64,000 nucleotides of DNA from Streptomonospora alba (GCF_000826685.1 NZ_JROO01000006.1:1-64000), one strand, 5' to 3'; shown: positions 24,880 to 33,794, numbered from the stretch's first letter. Translations and numbers: made by a program. Notes: generated by a model not told the origin, from the sequence alone.

Positions 24880-25901
24880 GCCCGACCGCGACGGACACGC
24901 CCGGTGCCGCCTCGGCGCCCGCTGTTCCGGCCACGATGCGCGAGGCGCTGAACCGGGCGCTGGACGAAGCGCTGGCCGAGGACCCGGCGACCCTGGTCTT
25001 CGGCGAGGACGTCGGCCGGCTCGGCGGCGTCTTCCGCGTGACCGAGGGCCTGCAGCGGCGCCACGGCGAGCACCGCGTCTTCGACACCCCGCTGGCCGAG
25101 GCCGCGATCGCGGGGATGTCCGTGGGACTGGCGATGAACGGCTGGCGCCCCGTGCCCGAGCTGCAGTTCGACGGCTTCGCCTATCCCGCCATGGACCAGA
25201 TCGTCAACCAGATCGCGCGGATGAACTACCGCTCGCGCGGCGCCGCCCCCATGCCGGTCACCGTGCGGATCCCCAGCTTCGGGGGCATCCAGGCGCCCGA
25301 ACACCACGGCGAGAGCCTGGAGGCGGTCTTCGCCCACGTGCCCGGCCTGAAGGTCGCCGCGCCCTCCGACGCCCCCGACGCCTACCGCCTGCTGCTGCAG
25401 TCGGTGCGCTGTGACGACCCAGTGGTGTTCCTGGAGCCCAAGGCGCGCTACTGGGACCGCAGCCCCTCCCCCGCCGGCGCGGGCCCGGTCGAGGACGCCG
25501 CGGTGGGCACCAGCCGCGTGGTACGCCCCGGCCGCCACGCCACACTGGTGGCCTGGGGCGCGATGGTTCACCGCTGCCTGCAGGCGGCCGAGGCCGCCGC
25601 CGAGGACGGTGTGGAGCTGGAGGTGGTGGACCTGCGCTGGCTCAAACCGATCGACGCCGCGGGGCTGGCGGAATCGGTGGGCCGCACCCGGCGCGCGGTG
25701 GTGGTGCACGAGGCACCGCTGACAGCGGGGCTGGGCGGCGAGGTGAGCGCGCTGATCACCGAAGGGGCGTTCTCGCGGCTGGCCGCGCCGGTGCAGCGGG
25801 TCGCCGGCTTCGACGTGGTCTACCCGGCGGGTCCGCTGGAGCCGCAGTACCTGCCCACGGTCGACCGCATCCTGTTCGCGGTGCAGCGGACCTTCGAATA
25901 G
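24876..25901 (+). CDS. 2-oxoacid dehydrogenase E1 component, beta subunit
   Basis: A 341-residue partner of the alpha subunit. It carries LVFGEDVGRLGGVFRVTEGL (the ThDP-contact Glu in F-G-E-D-V-G), FDTPLAEAAIAGMSVGLA, ELQFDGFAYPAMDQIVNQ, the potassium-site-like RIPSFGGIQAPEHHGES, EPKARYW, and a transketolase C-terminal domain with VDLRWLKPIDAAGLAES and VVVHEAPLTAGLGGEV. The family usually has 325-340 residues. ATG 24876 overlaps the alpha stop; a GGAGGAGG lies just inside the upstream gene. It is 14 nt before the lipoyl-domain gene. Confidence 0.93.
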   Translation: MSPTATDTPGAASAPAVPATMREALNRALDEALAEDPATLVFGEDVGRLGGVFRVTEGLQRRHGEHRVFDTPLAEAAIAGMSVGLAMNGWRPVPELQFDGFAYPAMDQIVNQIARMNYRSRGAAPMPVTVRIPSFGGIQAPEHHGESLEAVFAHVPGLKVAAPSDAPDAYRLLLQSVRCDDPVVFLEPKARYWDRSPSPAGAGPVEDAAVGTSRVVRPGRHATLVAWGAMVHRCLQAAEAAAEDGVELEVVDLRWLKPIDAAGLAESVGRTRRAVVVHEAPLTAGLGGEVSALITEGAFSRLAAPVQRVAGFDVVYPAGPLEPQYLPTVDRILFAVQRTFE

Positions 25902-25915
25902 GGGGAATCACGGCG

Positions 25916-26251
25916 ATGGCGACGAACGAGACGACGTTCCACCTTCCCGACCTGGGCGAGGGCCTGGTCGAGGCGACCGTGCTGGAGTGGCTCGTGCGCC
26001 CGGGCGAACGCGTCGAGCGCAACGGTCCGCTGGTCGAGGTCGAGACGACCAAATCGGCGGCGGAGATCCCCTCGCCGCATGCCGGCGTGGTCGCGCGACT
26101 GCACGCCGAGGAGGGAGAGGCGGTGGCCGTCGGGGCGCCGCTGGTCACCTTCGAGGTCGAGGAGGAAGCCGCGGGGATCGTGGGCACGGTCCCCGCGGAA
26201 GAGGCCCCGAAGCGCCGCCGCGTGCGGCTGACCCCGCCCGAAGACGAGTGA
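25916..26251 (+). CDS. Stand-alone lipoyl-domain protein (E2 fragment without catalytic domain)
   Basis: A 111-residue protein consisting of one biotinyl/lipoyl domain (about 6-84) and a short charged tail. The lipoyl-lysine lies in VETTKSAAEIPSP, with the typical opening FHLPDLGEGLVEATVLEW. There is no peripheral-subunit-binding domain and no CAT acyltransferase domain (no H-x-x-x-D-G), so it is not a full E2. It follows the E1 beta gene by 14 nt and precedes an alpha/beta hydrolase. In PRK14875-type acetoin dehydrogenase E2 proteins (AcoC) a lipoyl domain is fused to an alpha/beta hydrolase; here the same two parts appear as separate genes. No frameshift or stop suggests decay. Confidence 0.88.
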   Translation: MATNETTFHLPDLGEGLVEATVLEWLVRPGERVERNGPLVEVETTKSAAEIPSPHAGVVARLHAEEGEAVAVGAPLVTFEVEEEAAGIVGTVPAEEAPKRRRVRLTPPEDE

Positions 26252-26339
26252 TCCCGTTGCCGTCACGACCGAGCCGAGTGCGCCGGGCGCCGGGCGCACG
26301 CGGCGCCGGCCGCCCGGTCCGACCCCGATGGGAGCGCCC

Positions 26340-27086
26340 ATGACCCGACACACGCTGCAGGCCGAGGTGCCGCTGCGCTACGCCCCTCCCGCACCGGACG
26401 CCGCGGGCGTGCCGGTGCTGCTGGTGCACGGGTTCGGTTCGGATTACGAGCTGAACTGGGAGCGCACCGGCTGGACGCGGGCGCTCGCCGACCTGCCGGT
26501 CTTCGGCTGCGACCTGCGCGGGCACGGAGGCAGCGGCAAGCCGCACGATCCGGCGGCCTACACCCCCGGCGCCTTCGTCGGCGACCTGGTGGCGCTGCTC
26601 GACGCGCTGGACATCGAGTGCGCCGACGTCGTGGGGTACTCGCTGGGCGCGCGGCTGGCCTGGGAGCTGGCCGTGCAGCGGCCGCAGCGGGTGCGCCGCG
26701 CGGTGCTGGCCGGGTTCGGGCCCCGCGACGCGTTCGCCGGCACCGACCTGGACGACCTGGAGGCCGACGGCTCTCCGTTCGGGCAGGTCTATCGGACCGC
26801 CGCCGCGCTGCCCGGGGGCGATCCCGAGGCGCTGGCGGCGTGCGCGCGCGGGCAGGCCGCCCATCCGTTCTCGGTCGAGCCGGCGCCCGCGGGGATCCCG
26901 ACGCTGCTGCTGGCCGGCGAGCGCGACGAGCTCGCCGAGGGCATGGAGGACCTCGCCCAAGCCGTGGGCGCGACGGCGCTGCGGGCGCCGGGGCGCGACC
27001 ACGCTACGGCCGTCGCGGCGCGGCGCCTCAAGAATGCCGCCGCGGATTTCCTCGCCGCCGAAGCGGGTGCGCCTTCCCGGTTGTAA
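26340..27086 (+). CDS. Alpha/beta hydrolase at the end of the E1-lipoyl operon
   Basis: A 248-residue alpha/beta-hydrolase-fold protein. The oxyanion region is VLLVHGFGSD, the nucleophile elbow GYSLGAR (Ser), the acid in LLAGERDELAEG (Asp) and the base in GRDHATAV (His), so the catalytic triad appears complete. No signal peptide, so cytoplasmic. ATG 26340 is preferred over 26328 because GGGAG lies 5 nt upstream. It is 88 nt after the lipoyl gene, same direction. It may release the acyl group from the lipoyl domain or substitute for the acyltransferase part of E2 as in AcoC fusions; a plain esterase role is also possible. Confidence 0.85.
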   Translation: MTRHTLQAEVPLRYAPPAPDAAGVPVLLVHGFGSDYELNWERTGWTRALADLPVFGCDLRGHGGSGKPHDPAAYTPGAFVGDLVALLDALDIECADVVGYSLGARLAWELAVQRPQRVRRAVLAGFGPRDAFAGTDLDDLEADGSPFGQVYRTAAALPGGDPEALAACARGQAAHPFSVEPAPAGIPTLLLAGERDELAEGMEDLAQAVGATALRAPGRDHATAVAARRLKNAAADFLAAEAGAPSRL

Positions 27087-27275
27087 AAGGCGGGCACCGC
27101 AACGACGCGCCCGTCACCCTCCGCCACCGGGCGGGGACGCGCGAGTTGGGCGAGAATTGCCCTTGCGCACCAGCTGCCGACCTGCTGAGACAGTGGCGGG
27201 AGCCACAGCGGACAAGCGAACCGGTAACGTCCGTTTCGCTTGGCTCTCGCCTTCATAACAACCGTTCCCCGGTGA

Positions 27276-27358
27276 TTGGTGACATTTCACGGAACGTATA
27301 TCGTCCGGCAGCAGAACCCGGCGGTCCCCCACAAGCGTGGGCCGCTTCAGGGCTGAAG
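27276..27358 (+). promoter_or_regulatory. Candidate promoter and structured leader of the nucleoside uptake operon
   Basis: TTGGTG (27276-27281) and TATCGT (27299-27304) are 17 nt apart in an AT-richer region. The leader then holds two adjacent small hairpins: CCCAC/GTGGG (27328-27341) and CTTCAG/CTGAAG (27345-27358), the second ending just before the ribosome site GGGGAG. Masking of translation start is possible; no known riboswitch class was recognised. Confidence 0.3.
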
Positions 27359-27369
27359 GGGAGTGAAGA

Positions 27370-28440
27370 GTGAACAAGCGAGCCGCCAAGCTCGCCGCCG
27401 CCACAGCGGCAGGCGTGCTGGCCCTGGCCTTGACGGCCTGTGACAATCCCGAAGGCGGTGGCGCCGAGGGCGACGGCGGAGGCGGAGGCGACGACGAGAT
27501 CCGCGTCGGCCTCGCCTACGACGTCGGCGGACGGGGCGACAAGTCGTTCAACGACTCGGCCTATCGGGGCCTTCAGCAGGTCCAGGAGGAGCTGGGTATC
27601 AGCTCCGAGAACGTCCAGGACTTCGAGCCCAGCGAGGGCGAGTCGGACGTCGACAAGGAAGAACGTCTCAAGAACATGGCCGACCAGGGCTTCGACGTGG
27701 TCATCGGGGTGGGCTTCGCCTACACCCAGCCGATGATCAACGTGGCCGGCGAGGAGGCCTACTCCGACGTCGACTTCGCCATCGTCGACTCCGAGATCAC
27801 CGATCTGGAGAACGTCACCAGCCTGGTCTTCACCGAGGAGGAGGCCTCCTACCTGGTCGGCGCGGCGGCCGCGCTGAAGACCGAGGAGGACCACATCGGC
27901 TTCGTCGGCGGTGTCGAGACCCCGCTGATCCACAAGTTCGAGGCCGGGTACGTGGCCGGGGCGGAGAAGATCAACCCCGACGTCGAGATCGAGACCGCCT
28001 ACCTCACCCAGCCGCCGGACATGAGCGGCTTCTCCGACCCTGCGACGGGCCGCAGCACCGCCCAGGGCCAGCTGGACAAGGGCGCCGACGTCATTTACCA
28101 CGCGGCGGGCGCCTCGGGCAACGGCGTGCTGGAGGCCGTGGCCGGCGCCGAGAAGATGTTCATCGGCGTCGACAGCGACCAGTACAAGACCGCGCCGGAG
28201 GACCAGAAGCAGTACGTCGTCACCTCGGCGGTCAAGCGTGTGGACACCGCGGTGTTCGAGTACGTGAAGTCGGTGCAGGACGGCGAGGCGCAGTCGGGCA
28301 TTCAGCGCTTCGACCTCGAAAGCGGCGGCGTCGGCTACGCCAAGTCCAACGAGGAGGCGATCTCCGACATCGAGGACCGCCTCGACGAGCTCAAGCAGCA
28401 GATCATCGACGGCGAGATCGAGGTCCCGAGCGAGCCCTGA
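27370..28440 (+). CDS. BMP-family nucleoside-binding lipoprotein
   Basis: A 356-residue lipoprotein that captures nucleosides outside the membrane for the ABC importer encoded next. Signal peptide with lipobox L-T-A-C (Cys25), then a Gly/Asp-rich linker and a type-I periplasmic-binding fold of the PnrA/Med/BMP family: GLAYDVGGRGDKSFNDSAY, VVIGVGFAYTQPM, DFAIVDSEI, HIGFVGGVETPLIHKFEAGYVAGA, YHAAGASGNGVLEA and GVDSDQYKTAPE. The start is GTG 27370 after a GGGGAG site. A strong hairpin separates it from the ATPase gene, which is common where the binding protein is needed in excess. Confidence 0.93.
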   Translation: MNKRAAKLAAATAAGVLALALTACDNPEGGGAEGDGGGGGDDEIRVGLAYDVGGRGDKSFNDSAYRGLQQVQEELGISSENVQDFEPSEGESDVDKEERLKNMADQGFDVVIGVGFAYTQPMINVAGEEAYSDVDFAIVDSEITDLENVTSLVFTEEEASYLVGAAAALKTEEDHIGFVGGVETPLIHKFEAGYVAGAEKINPDVEIETAYLTQPPDMSGFSDPATGRSTAQGQLDKGADVIYHAAGASGNGVLEAVAGAEKMFIGVDSDQYKTAPEDQKQYVVTSAVKRVDTAVFEYVKSVQDGEAQSGIQRFDLESGGVGYAKSNEEAISDIEDRLDELKQQIIDGEIEVPSEP

Positions 28441-28500
28441 GGCTCATAGGCCCTAAGGTGGTCCCCGCGTTGTCGGGTCCGCCCGACCGCAGAGCGTCCG

Positions 28501-28536
28501 TCACCGGGGCCCGGGAGAGCGCCCGGGCCCCGGTGA
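28501..28536. terminator. Intra-operon hairpin after the binding-protein gene
   Basis: A perfect 15-bp stem (28501-28515 with 28522-28536; left arm begins TCACCGGGGCC) and a 6-nt loop lie 60 nt after the lipoprotein stop. It may partially terminate transcription or protect the upstream mRNA, raising lipoprotein over ATPase/permease levels. Confidence 0.6.
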
Positions 28537-28628
28537 CGCGGTCCGCCCTCCCCCAGCTCCGCCGCCGGCGGCCGCGCCTTCGCGCGCAACGGCCGTCGGC
28601 GGCCTGATTTACGCCAACTAGGAGTCGG

Positions 28629-30203
28629 ATGAGCAGCGCACCGTCCGGCGGCGGGGAGGCACCTCCCGCCGTCGAGCTGCGCGGGATAACCAAGAGGTTC
28701 CCGGGGGTCGTGGCCAACCACGACATCGACATCTCCGTGGACGCCGGGACGGTCCACGCCATCGTGGGTGAGAACGGCGCCGGCAAGTCCACTCTGATGA
28801 AGACCCTCTACGGCATGCACCGGCCGGACGAGGGCACGATCGCCGTCAAAGGCGGAGTCGTACGGCTCGGTTCGCCCTCCGACGCCATCAAGCACGGCAT
28901 CGGCATGGTGCACCAGCACTTCATGCTCGCCGACAACCTGACCGTGCTGGAGAACGTGGTGCTGGGGGCCGAGCGCCGCGGGGGCATCGGCCACGCCGCG
29001 CGTGCGCGCATCGCGGCCCTGTCCGACCAGTACGGGCTGGGCGTGGAGCCCGACCGGCTGATGGAGGAGCTGGGCGTGGGCCAGCGCCAGCGCGTGGAGA
29101 TCCTCAAGGTGCTCTACCGCGGCGCCGACATCGTCATCCTGGACGAGCCCACCGCGGTCCTGGTGCCCCAGGAGGTCGACGAGCTGTTCGACAACCTGCG
29201 CGAGCTCAAGCGCGAGGGCCTGACCGTCATCTTCATCTCCCACAAGCTCGACGAGGTGCTCTCGGTCGCCGACACCATCACCGTCATCCGTCGCGGCACC
29301 ACGGTGGCCACCGTCGACCCGAGCCGCACCAGCGCCCGCGAACTGGCCACCCTCATGGTCGGCGGCGAGCTGCCCGTGCCCGAGCTGCGCGAGTCCACGG
29401 TCACCGATCGCCCGATGCTGGAGATCGGCGGACTGCGGGTGAGCGATCCCGGCGGCCGGCGGGTCGTCGACGACGTGTCCCTGGATATCCGCGAGGGCGA
29501 GATCGTGGGCATCGCGGGCGTCGAGGGCAACGGCCAGTCGGAGCTGATCGAGGCCGTCATGGGCATGCGGTCGGTCGAGGCCGGAAGCGTGCGGCTGAAC
29601 GGCGGCGACATCACCGGCTGGGGCACGCTGGCGATCCGCGAGGCGGGGGTCGGCTACATCCCCGAGGACCGGACCCGCCACGGCATGCTGCTGGAATCCC
29701 CGCTGTGGGAGAACCGCATCCTCGGCCACCAGGGCGAGCGGCCCAACTCCCGCGGCATCTGGATCGACTGCGCCGGCGCGCGCGCCGACACCGAGCGGAT
29801 CGTGGCCGACTACGACGTGCGCACCCCCGGCATCGAAGTCATCGCCGAGGCGCTCAGCGGCGGCAACCAGCAGAAGCTGATCGTGGGGCGCGAAATGAGC
29901 GGGCGGCCCAAGGTACTGGTGGCGGCCCACCCCACCCGAGGTGTGGACGTGGGCGCCCAGGCGGCCATCTGGGACCATCTGCGGCGGGCGCGAAGCGACG
30001 GGCTCGCGGTGCTGCTGGTCTCGGCGGACCTGGACGAGCTGATCGGCATGTCCGACACGCTGCACGTCATCCTGCGCGGTCGGCTGGTGGCGCGGGCCGA
30101 CCCGATGACGGTGACCCCCGAGGAACTGGGCGCCGCGATGACCGGCGCCGGCCTGGACGAGGGAGCCGGCAGCGGCGGCAGTGAAGGCGAGGACGGCGAA
30201 TGA
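28629..30203 (+). CDS. Nucleoside ABC transporter ATPase, two nucleotide-binding domains
   Basis: A 524-residue fused ATPase with two ABC modules. Module 1 (about 14-245) has Walker A GENGAGKST, signature LGVGQRQRVEIL and Walker B ADIVILDEPTAVL. Module 2 (260-500) has a degenerate Walker A (GVEGNGQSEL, no Lys), an intact signature LSGGNQQKL and Walker B VLVAAHPTRGVD with His for the catalytic Glu. The one-active, one-degenerate pattern is normal for the sugar/nucleoside CUT2-type importers. ATG 28629 follows AGGAG. Its stop overlaps the first permease start by 4 nt. Confidence 0.94.
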   Translation: MSSAPSGGGEAPPAVELRGITKRFPGVVANHDIDISVDAGTVHAIVGENGAGKSTLMKTLYGMHRPDEGTIAVKGGVVRLGSPSDAIKHGIGMVHQHFMLADNLTVLENVVLGAERRGGIGHAARARIAALSDQYGLGVEPDRLMEELGVGQRQRVEILKVLYRGADIVILDEPTAVLVPQEVDELFDNLRELKREGLTVIFISHKLDEVLSVADTITVIRRGTTVATVDPSRTSARELATLMVGGELPVPELRESTVTDRPMLEIGGLRVSDPGGRRVVDDVSLDIREGEIVGIAGVEGNGQSELIEAVMGMRSVEAGSVRLNGGDITGWGTLAIREAGVGYIPEDRTRHGMLLESPLWENRILGHQGERPNSRGIWIDCAGARADTERIVADYDVRTPGIEVIAEALSGGNQQKLIVGREMSGRPKVLVAAHPTRGVDVGAQAAIWDHLRRARSDGLAVLLVSADLDELIGMSDTLHVILRGRLVARADPMTVTPEELGAAMTGAGLDEGAGSGGSEGEDGE

Positions 30204-31636
30204 GAATCCCCCTTCCCCCGCCGGCGGCGGCCGGTGCGGCCGCCGTGCTCGGCGCGGGTGTCACCGCCGCCGCTGATTTGGGCCTGCTCGCGCCCGCGGC
30301 GGCGGCTCTGGGTGTGGCGGCGGCCTTCGCCCTGGTGGTGCCGACGACCCGGCCCACGACCGACGACGCCGAGACGCGGATGCACCGGCTGCTGGTGGCG
30401 CCGATCGCGCTGGTGCTGTCGGTGGTCGCGGGCCTGCTGGCAGGCGGGATCCTCGACTGGTGGCTGATCGAGCCGGTGGCCTACCCGCTGGGCGCGCTCA
30501 TCGGCTCGGTGGCGGCTTTCTGGCTGTACCGGCGGCTGTCGACCACGCTGGCGCTGTCCTTCGGCGCCGTGGTCGCGGCCGGCGTGCTGGCGCTGGCGGT
30601 CACGGCGCTGGTGCTGCAGATCAGCGGCGTGGCGCCCTTCCACGCGTTCAGCAGGATGCTGGAGTTCGGGCTGCAGCCCGACAGCCTGGTCATCATGGTC
30701 AACTCCGGCACCACCTTCTACCTGTCCGCGGTGGCGGTGGCGATCGGCTTCAAGATGAAGCTGTTCAACATCGGCGTGGACGGCCAGTACCGGCTGGCGG
30801 CGCTGCTGGCCGCAGCCGTGGGCGGCGCCTGGGTGATGCCGCCGGTCGTCCACCAGATCGTCATCGTCATGGTGGCGGTGGCCGTCGGCGGCTTCTGGGC
30901 GGGCATCGCGGGCTATCTGAAGGTGGCCCGCGGCGTCTCCGAAGTGATCTCCACGATCATGCTGAACTCGGTGGCCACGGGGATCACCGCCTACCTGCTC
31001 AACACCGACCGGCTGGCGGTGCAGATCAGCACCAACAACATCGGTACCCCCGAGATCCCGGCGTCGGGGCAGGTGCCGGGCATCCCCGCCGGGTTCATGG
31101 GCGCCGACCGCGACATCTTCGGGCTGGTCTTCCTGGCGGCCGCGGTGGGTGTGGGCTACTGGCTCATGCTCAACCGCACCCGGTTCGGCTTCGACCTGCG
31201 CGCCACCGGCCAGTCGCCCACGGCGGCACGGGCCAGCGGCATCGACATCAAGCGCATGGTGCTGCTTTCGATGGTCATCTCCGGGATGGTCGCCGGCCTG
31301 GTGGGAATGCCCCAGCTGCTCGGCCAGTCGCATTACTACGCGCTGGACTTCCCCACCGGCCTCGGATTCACCGGCATCGCGATCGCGCTGCTGGGGCGCA
31401 ACCACCCGGTAGGGATCGCGTTCGCCGCGCTGTTCTGGGCGTTTTTGGACCAGTCCAGCCAGATCCTGGACTTCGAGGGCATCCCCAAGGAGATCGCCGT
31501 GGTCACCCAGGCCACCATCGTGCTGACCGTGGTCGTGGTGTACGAGGTCGTGCACCGCTGGGGTCTGCGCTACCAGCAGCAGCAGGTCGGCCGGGAGCTG
31601 GCCCGCGGCGAGCGTGAGGAGGCGGCGGCGTCATGA
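30200..31636 (+). CDS. Nucleoside ABC transporter permease 1
   Basis: A 478-residue BPD_transp_2-type membrane permease. Family motifs: FYLSAVAVAIGFKMKLFNIGVDGQY, ARGVSEVISTIMLNSVATG, RATGQSPTAARASGIDIKRM and LGFTGIAIALLGRNHPVGI. It is longer than the usual 350-400 residues because of an extra hydrophobic N-terminal part (about 1-125, four possible spans). ATG 30200 overlaps the ATPase stop (ATGA) and its own stop overlaps permease 2 in the same way, so the three are translated as a coupled set. Confidence 0.92.
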   Translation: MRIPLPPPAAAGAAAVLGAGVTAAADLGLLAPAAAALGVAAAFALVVPTTRPTTDDAETRMHRLLVAPIALVLSVVAGLLAGGILDWWLIEPVAYPLGALIGSVAAFWLYRRLSTTLALSFGAVVAAGVLALAVTALVLQISGVAPFHAFSRMLEFGLQPDSLVIMVNSGTTFYLSAVAVAIGFKMKLFNIGVDGQYRLAALLAAAVGGAWVMPPVVHQIVIVMVAVAVGGFWAGIAGYLKVARGVSEVISTIMLNSVATGITAYLLNTDRLAVQISTNNIGTPEIPASGQVPGIPAGFMGADRDIFGLVFLAAAVGVGYWLMLNRTRFGFDLRATGQSPTAARASGIDIKRMVLLSMVISGMVAGLVGMPQLLGQSHYYALDFPTGLGFTGIAIALLGRNHPVGIAFAALFWAFLDQSSQILDFEGIPKEIAVVTQATIVLTVVVVYEVVHRWGLRYQQQQVGRELARGEREEAAAS

Positions 31637-33108
31637 GCCAGGATCTGACGGTCACCGACGCGCCCCCGCCCCCGACCGGGGCCCGGCGCGGCACCCGGTC
31701 GCGGTGGCGCTTCGTCAGCATCGCCCTCGCGGCGTTCGTGGCGCTGGCGGGGGTGCGGGCCATCACCGGCCAGCCGATGCTGACCAGCCCCGGCACCATC
31801 CAGGCGACGCTCGCGTTCGCCGTGCCGATCGGGCTGGCGGGCCTGGGCGGTGTGTGGGCCGAACGCGCCGGGATCATCAACATCGGCCTCGAAGGCATGA
31901 TGGTGCTGGGCACCTGGTTCGGCGCCTACTTCGCCTTCACCTTCGACAACCCGTGGGCGGGGCTGGTCGCCGGGGTCCTGGGCGGCATGGCCGGCGGGCT
32001 CATCCACGCGGTGGCCACGGTCACCTTCGGCGTGGACCACATCGTCTCGGGCGTGGCGATCAACATCCTTGCGGTAGGCGCGATGCGCTACCTGTCGCTG
32101 CTGTTCTTCGTCGACACTCCCGGCGGCGGCGCCGCCCAGTCGCCGCAGCTGCCGGAGTTCCCGCAGGTCGGGCTGCCGTTCGTGGCCCAGATGCTGGCGC
32201 CGGTGCGCGATTCGGGCGTGTTCCTGCTCGCCGACACCGCCTCCCTGATCACCGGGCTGACCACGGGCATGTCGGTGATGACGCTGCTGGCGATCCTGCT
32301 TGCGCCGCTGACGTTCGCGGTGCTGTGGCACACCCCGTTCGGGCTCCGGCTGCGCTCGTGCGGGGAGAACCCCGACGCCGCCGAGTCGCTGGGCGTGCCG
32401 GTTTACGCCTACAAGTTCACCGCGGTGGTGTTCTCCGGCGGGTTCGCCGGGATGGGCGGGGTGTTCCTCGCGATGGTGGCCTCGTCGGTGTACCAGGAGG
32501 GGCAGACCGGCGGACGCGGCTACATCGGCCTGGCCGCGATGATCTTCGGCAACTGGCGGCCGGGCGGGCTGGCGATGGGTGCCGGACTGTTCGGGTTCAC
32601 CGACGCGCTGCAGGTGCGCGGCGGCGGTGGCGCGGTCCACGCGCTGCTGCTGCTGATCGCGCTGGCGCTGCTGGTGGGTGCTGTGGCCAGGCTGGCGATG
32701 GCGGCGCGGCGCTTGCGCGGCACCGCCGACTTCGCCAGCGTGGCGACCGTGGGCGGCGTGTTCGCCGCGGGCACCGCGATCGCGGCCGTCGGCGGCGCGG
32801 TGGCCGTCACGGGCGGCGCCGTGTGGTGGTGGGCCGTCGCGGCGCTGGGTGTGGCCGTCGGCGCGGTCGCGGCGGTGCGGGCGGTGCGCGCACGGCCCGC
32901 GGCGGCCGGGAGCCTGCCGGTGCCGGCGCTCGCCGCGGCGGCCGCGGGCGTCGTCGTGCTGGTGTGGTACTTCGCCACCGACTCTCTTCCGGGGCAGCTG
33001 GTCACCTACAGCCCGCATATCGCGACCCTGCTGGTGCTGGCGCTGGCCTCCCAGCGCCTGCGCCCGCCGGCGAACGTGGGCCGCCAGTGGCGCAAGGGGC
33101 GCGCGTGA
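31633..33108 (+). CDS. Nucleoside ABC transporter permease 2
   Basis: A 491-residue partner permease. Conserved blocks: AFAVPIGLAGLGGVWAERAG, INIGLEGMMVLGTWFGAY, DHIVSGVAINILAVGAMRYL, RSCGENPDAAESLGVPVY, RGYIGLAAMIFGNW. The C-terminal 130 residues, after RLAMAARRLRG, form three or four extra hydrophobic segments not needed in the core fold. It heterodimerises with permease 1 in this family. ATG 31633 overlaps the previous stop. A 260-nt gap follows before cdd. Confidence 0.92.
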   Translation: MSQDLTVTDAPPPPTGARRGTRSRWRFVSIALAAFVALAGVRAITGQPMLTSPGTIQATLAFAVPIGLAGLGGVWAERAGIINIGLEGMMVLGTWFGAYFAFTFDNPWAGLVAGVLGGMAGGLIHAVATVTFGVDHIVSGVAINILAVGAMRYLSLLFFVDTPGGGAAQSPQLPEFPQVGLPFVAQMLAPVRDSGVFLLADTASLITGLTTGMSVMTLLAILLAPLTFAVLWHTPFGLRLRSCGENPDAAESLGVPVYAYKFTAVVFSGGFAGMGGVFLAMVASSVYQEGQTGGRGYIGLAAMIFGNWRPGGLAMGAGLFGFTDALQVRGGGGAVHALLLLIALALLVGAVARLAMAARRLRGTADFASVATVGGVFAAGTAIAAVGGAVAVTGGAVWWWAVAALGVAVGAVAAVRAVRARPAAAGSLPVPALAAAAAGVVVLVWYFATDSLPGQLVTYSPHIATLLVLALASQRLRPPANVGRQWRKGRA

Positions 33109-33368
33109 GCGGCGAGTGCCCGGCCGCGCGCGGGTGGATCGGCGGCACGCGCCTCGTGGCCTGCGATACGCGGGCCCGGCGCCTGCCCCGGCGGCCCCGC
33201 CGGTCGGACTGCGCCCGGATCTTCGCCGACCGCCGCTCCGCGCGACGCTGCCACGGACGGCGGTAGCACGAGGGCCAGGCAGCGGCCGCCCCCGGCGGCG
33301 GCCGCGATCGGACGGGCGGCGCCGACGGCGGTCCGTTCGCACGGCACAGCGAGAGCAGAGGTGGCACG

Positions 33369-33794
33369 ATGGCGGTGTCCGCGCCCGGCGGCGGGTACGA
33401 GCCCGCCCCGATCGACTGGTCCGGGTTGCGCGAGGCGGCGGCGCAGGCGCGGGAGCGCGCTTACGCGCCCTATTCGGGTTTCCCGGTAGGGGCGGCCGCG
33501 CTGGTGGACGACGGCCGGACGGTCTCCGGCTGCAACGTCGAGAACGCCTCCTACGGGCTGGGATTGTGCGCCGAGTGCGGTCTGGTCTCGGCCCTGCACG
33601 CCACCGGAGGCGGGCGGCTGCGCGCCTTCGCCTGCGTGGGCCGCACCCAAGCGCCCCTGATGCCCTGCGGGCGGTGCCGCCAACTCCTCTACGAGCACGG
33701 CGGGGGCGACCTGCTGGTGGACACCCCGCGCGGTGTGCTGCCGCTGGGCGAACTGCTTCCGCAGGCGTTCGGACCCGACGACCTGGGGCGGTGA
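33369..33794 (+). CDS. cdd: Cytidine deaminase
   Basis: A 141-residue homotetramer-type zinc deaminase converting (deoxy)cytidine to (deoxy)uridine. Zinc site: NVENASYGLGLCAECG (first Cys and catalytic Glu) and MPCGRCRQLL (two more Cys), the three-cysteine tetrameric pattern. AYAPYSGFPVGAA is the conserved nucleoside-binding opening. ATG 33369 follows AGAGG. Located right behind the nucleoside importer and before thymidine phosphorylase, consistent with pyrimidine nucleoside salvage. Confidence 0.95.
   Translation: MAVSAPGGGYEPAPIDWSGLREAAAQARERAYAPYSGFPVGAAALVDDGRTVSGCNVENASYGLGLCAECGLVSALHATGGGRLRAFACVGRTQAPLMPCGRCRQLLYEHGGGDLLVDTPRGVLPLGELLPQAFGPDDLGR

Noticed and set aside
29450-30100. 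Degenerate Walker A (no Lys) and His in Walker B of the second ABC module, suspected inactivation
   Set aside because: This asymmetry is normal in two-domain ATPases of nucleoside/sugar importers; the rest of the module is intact.
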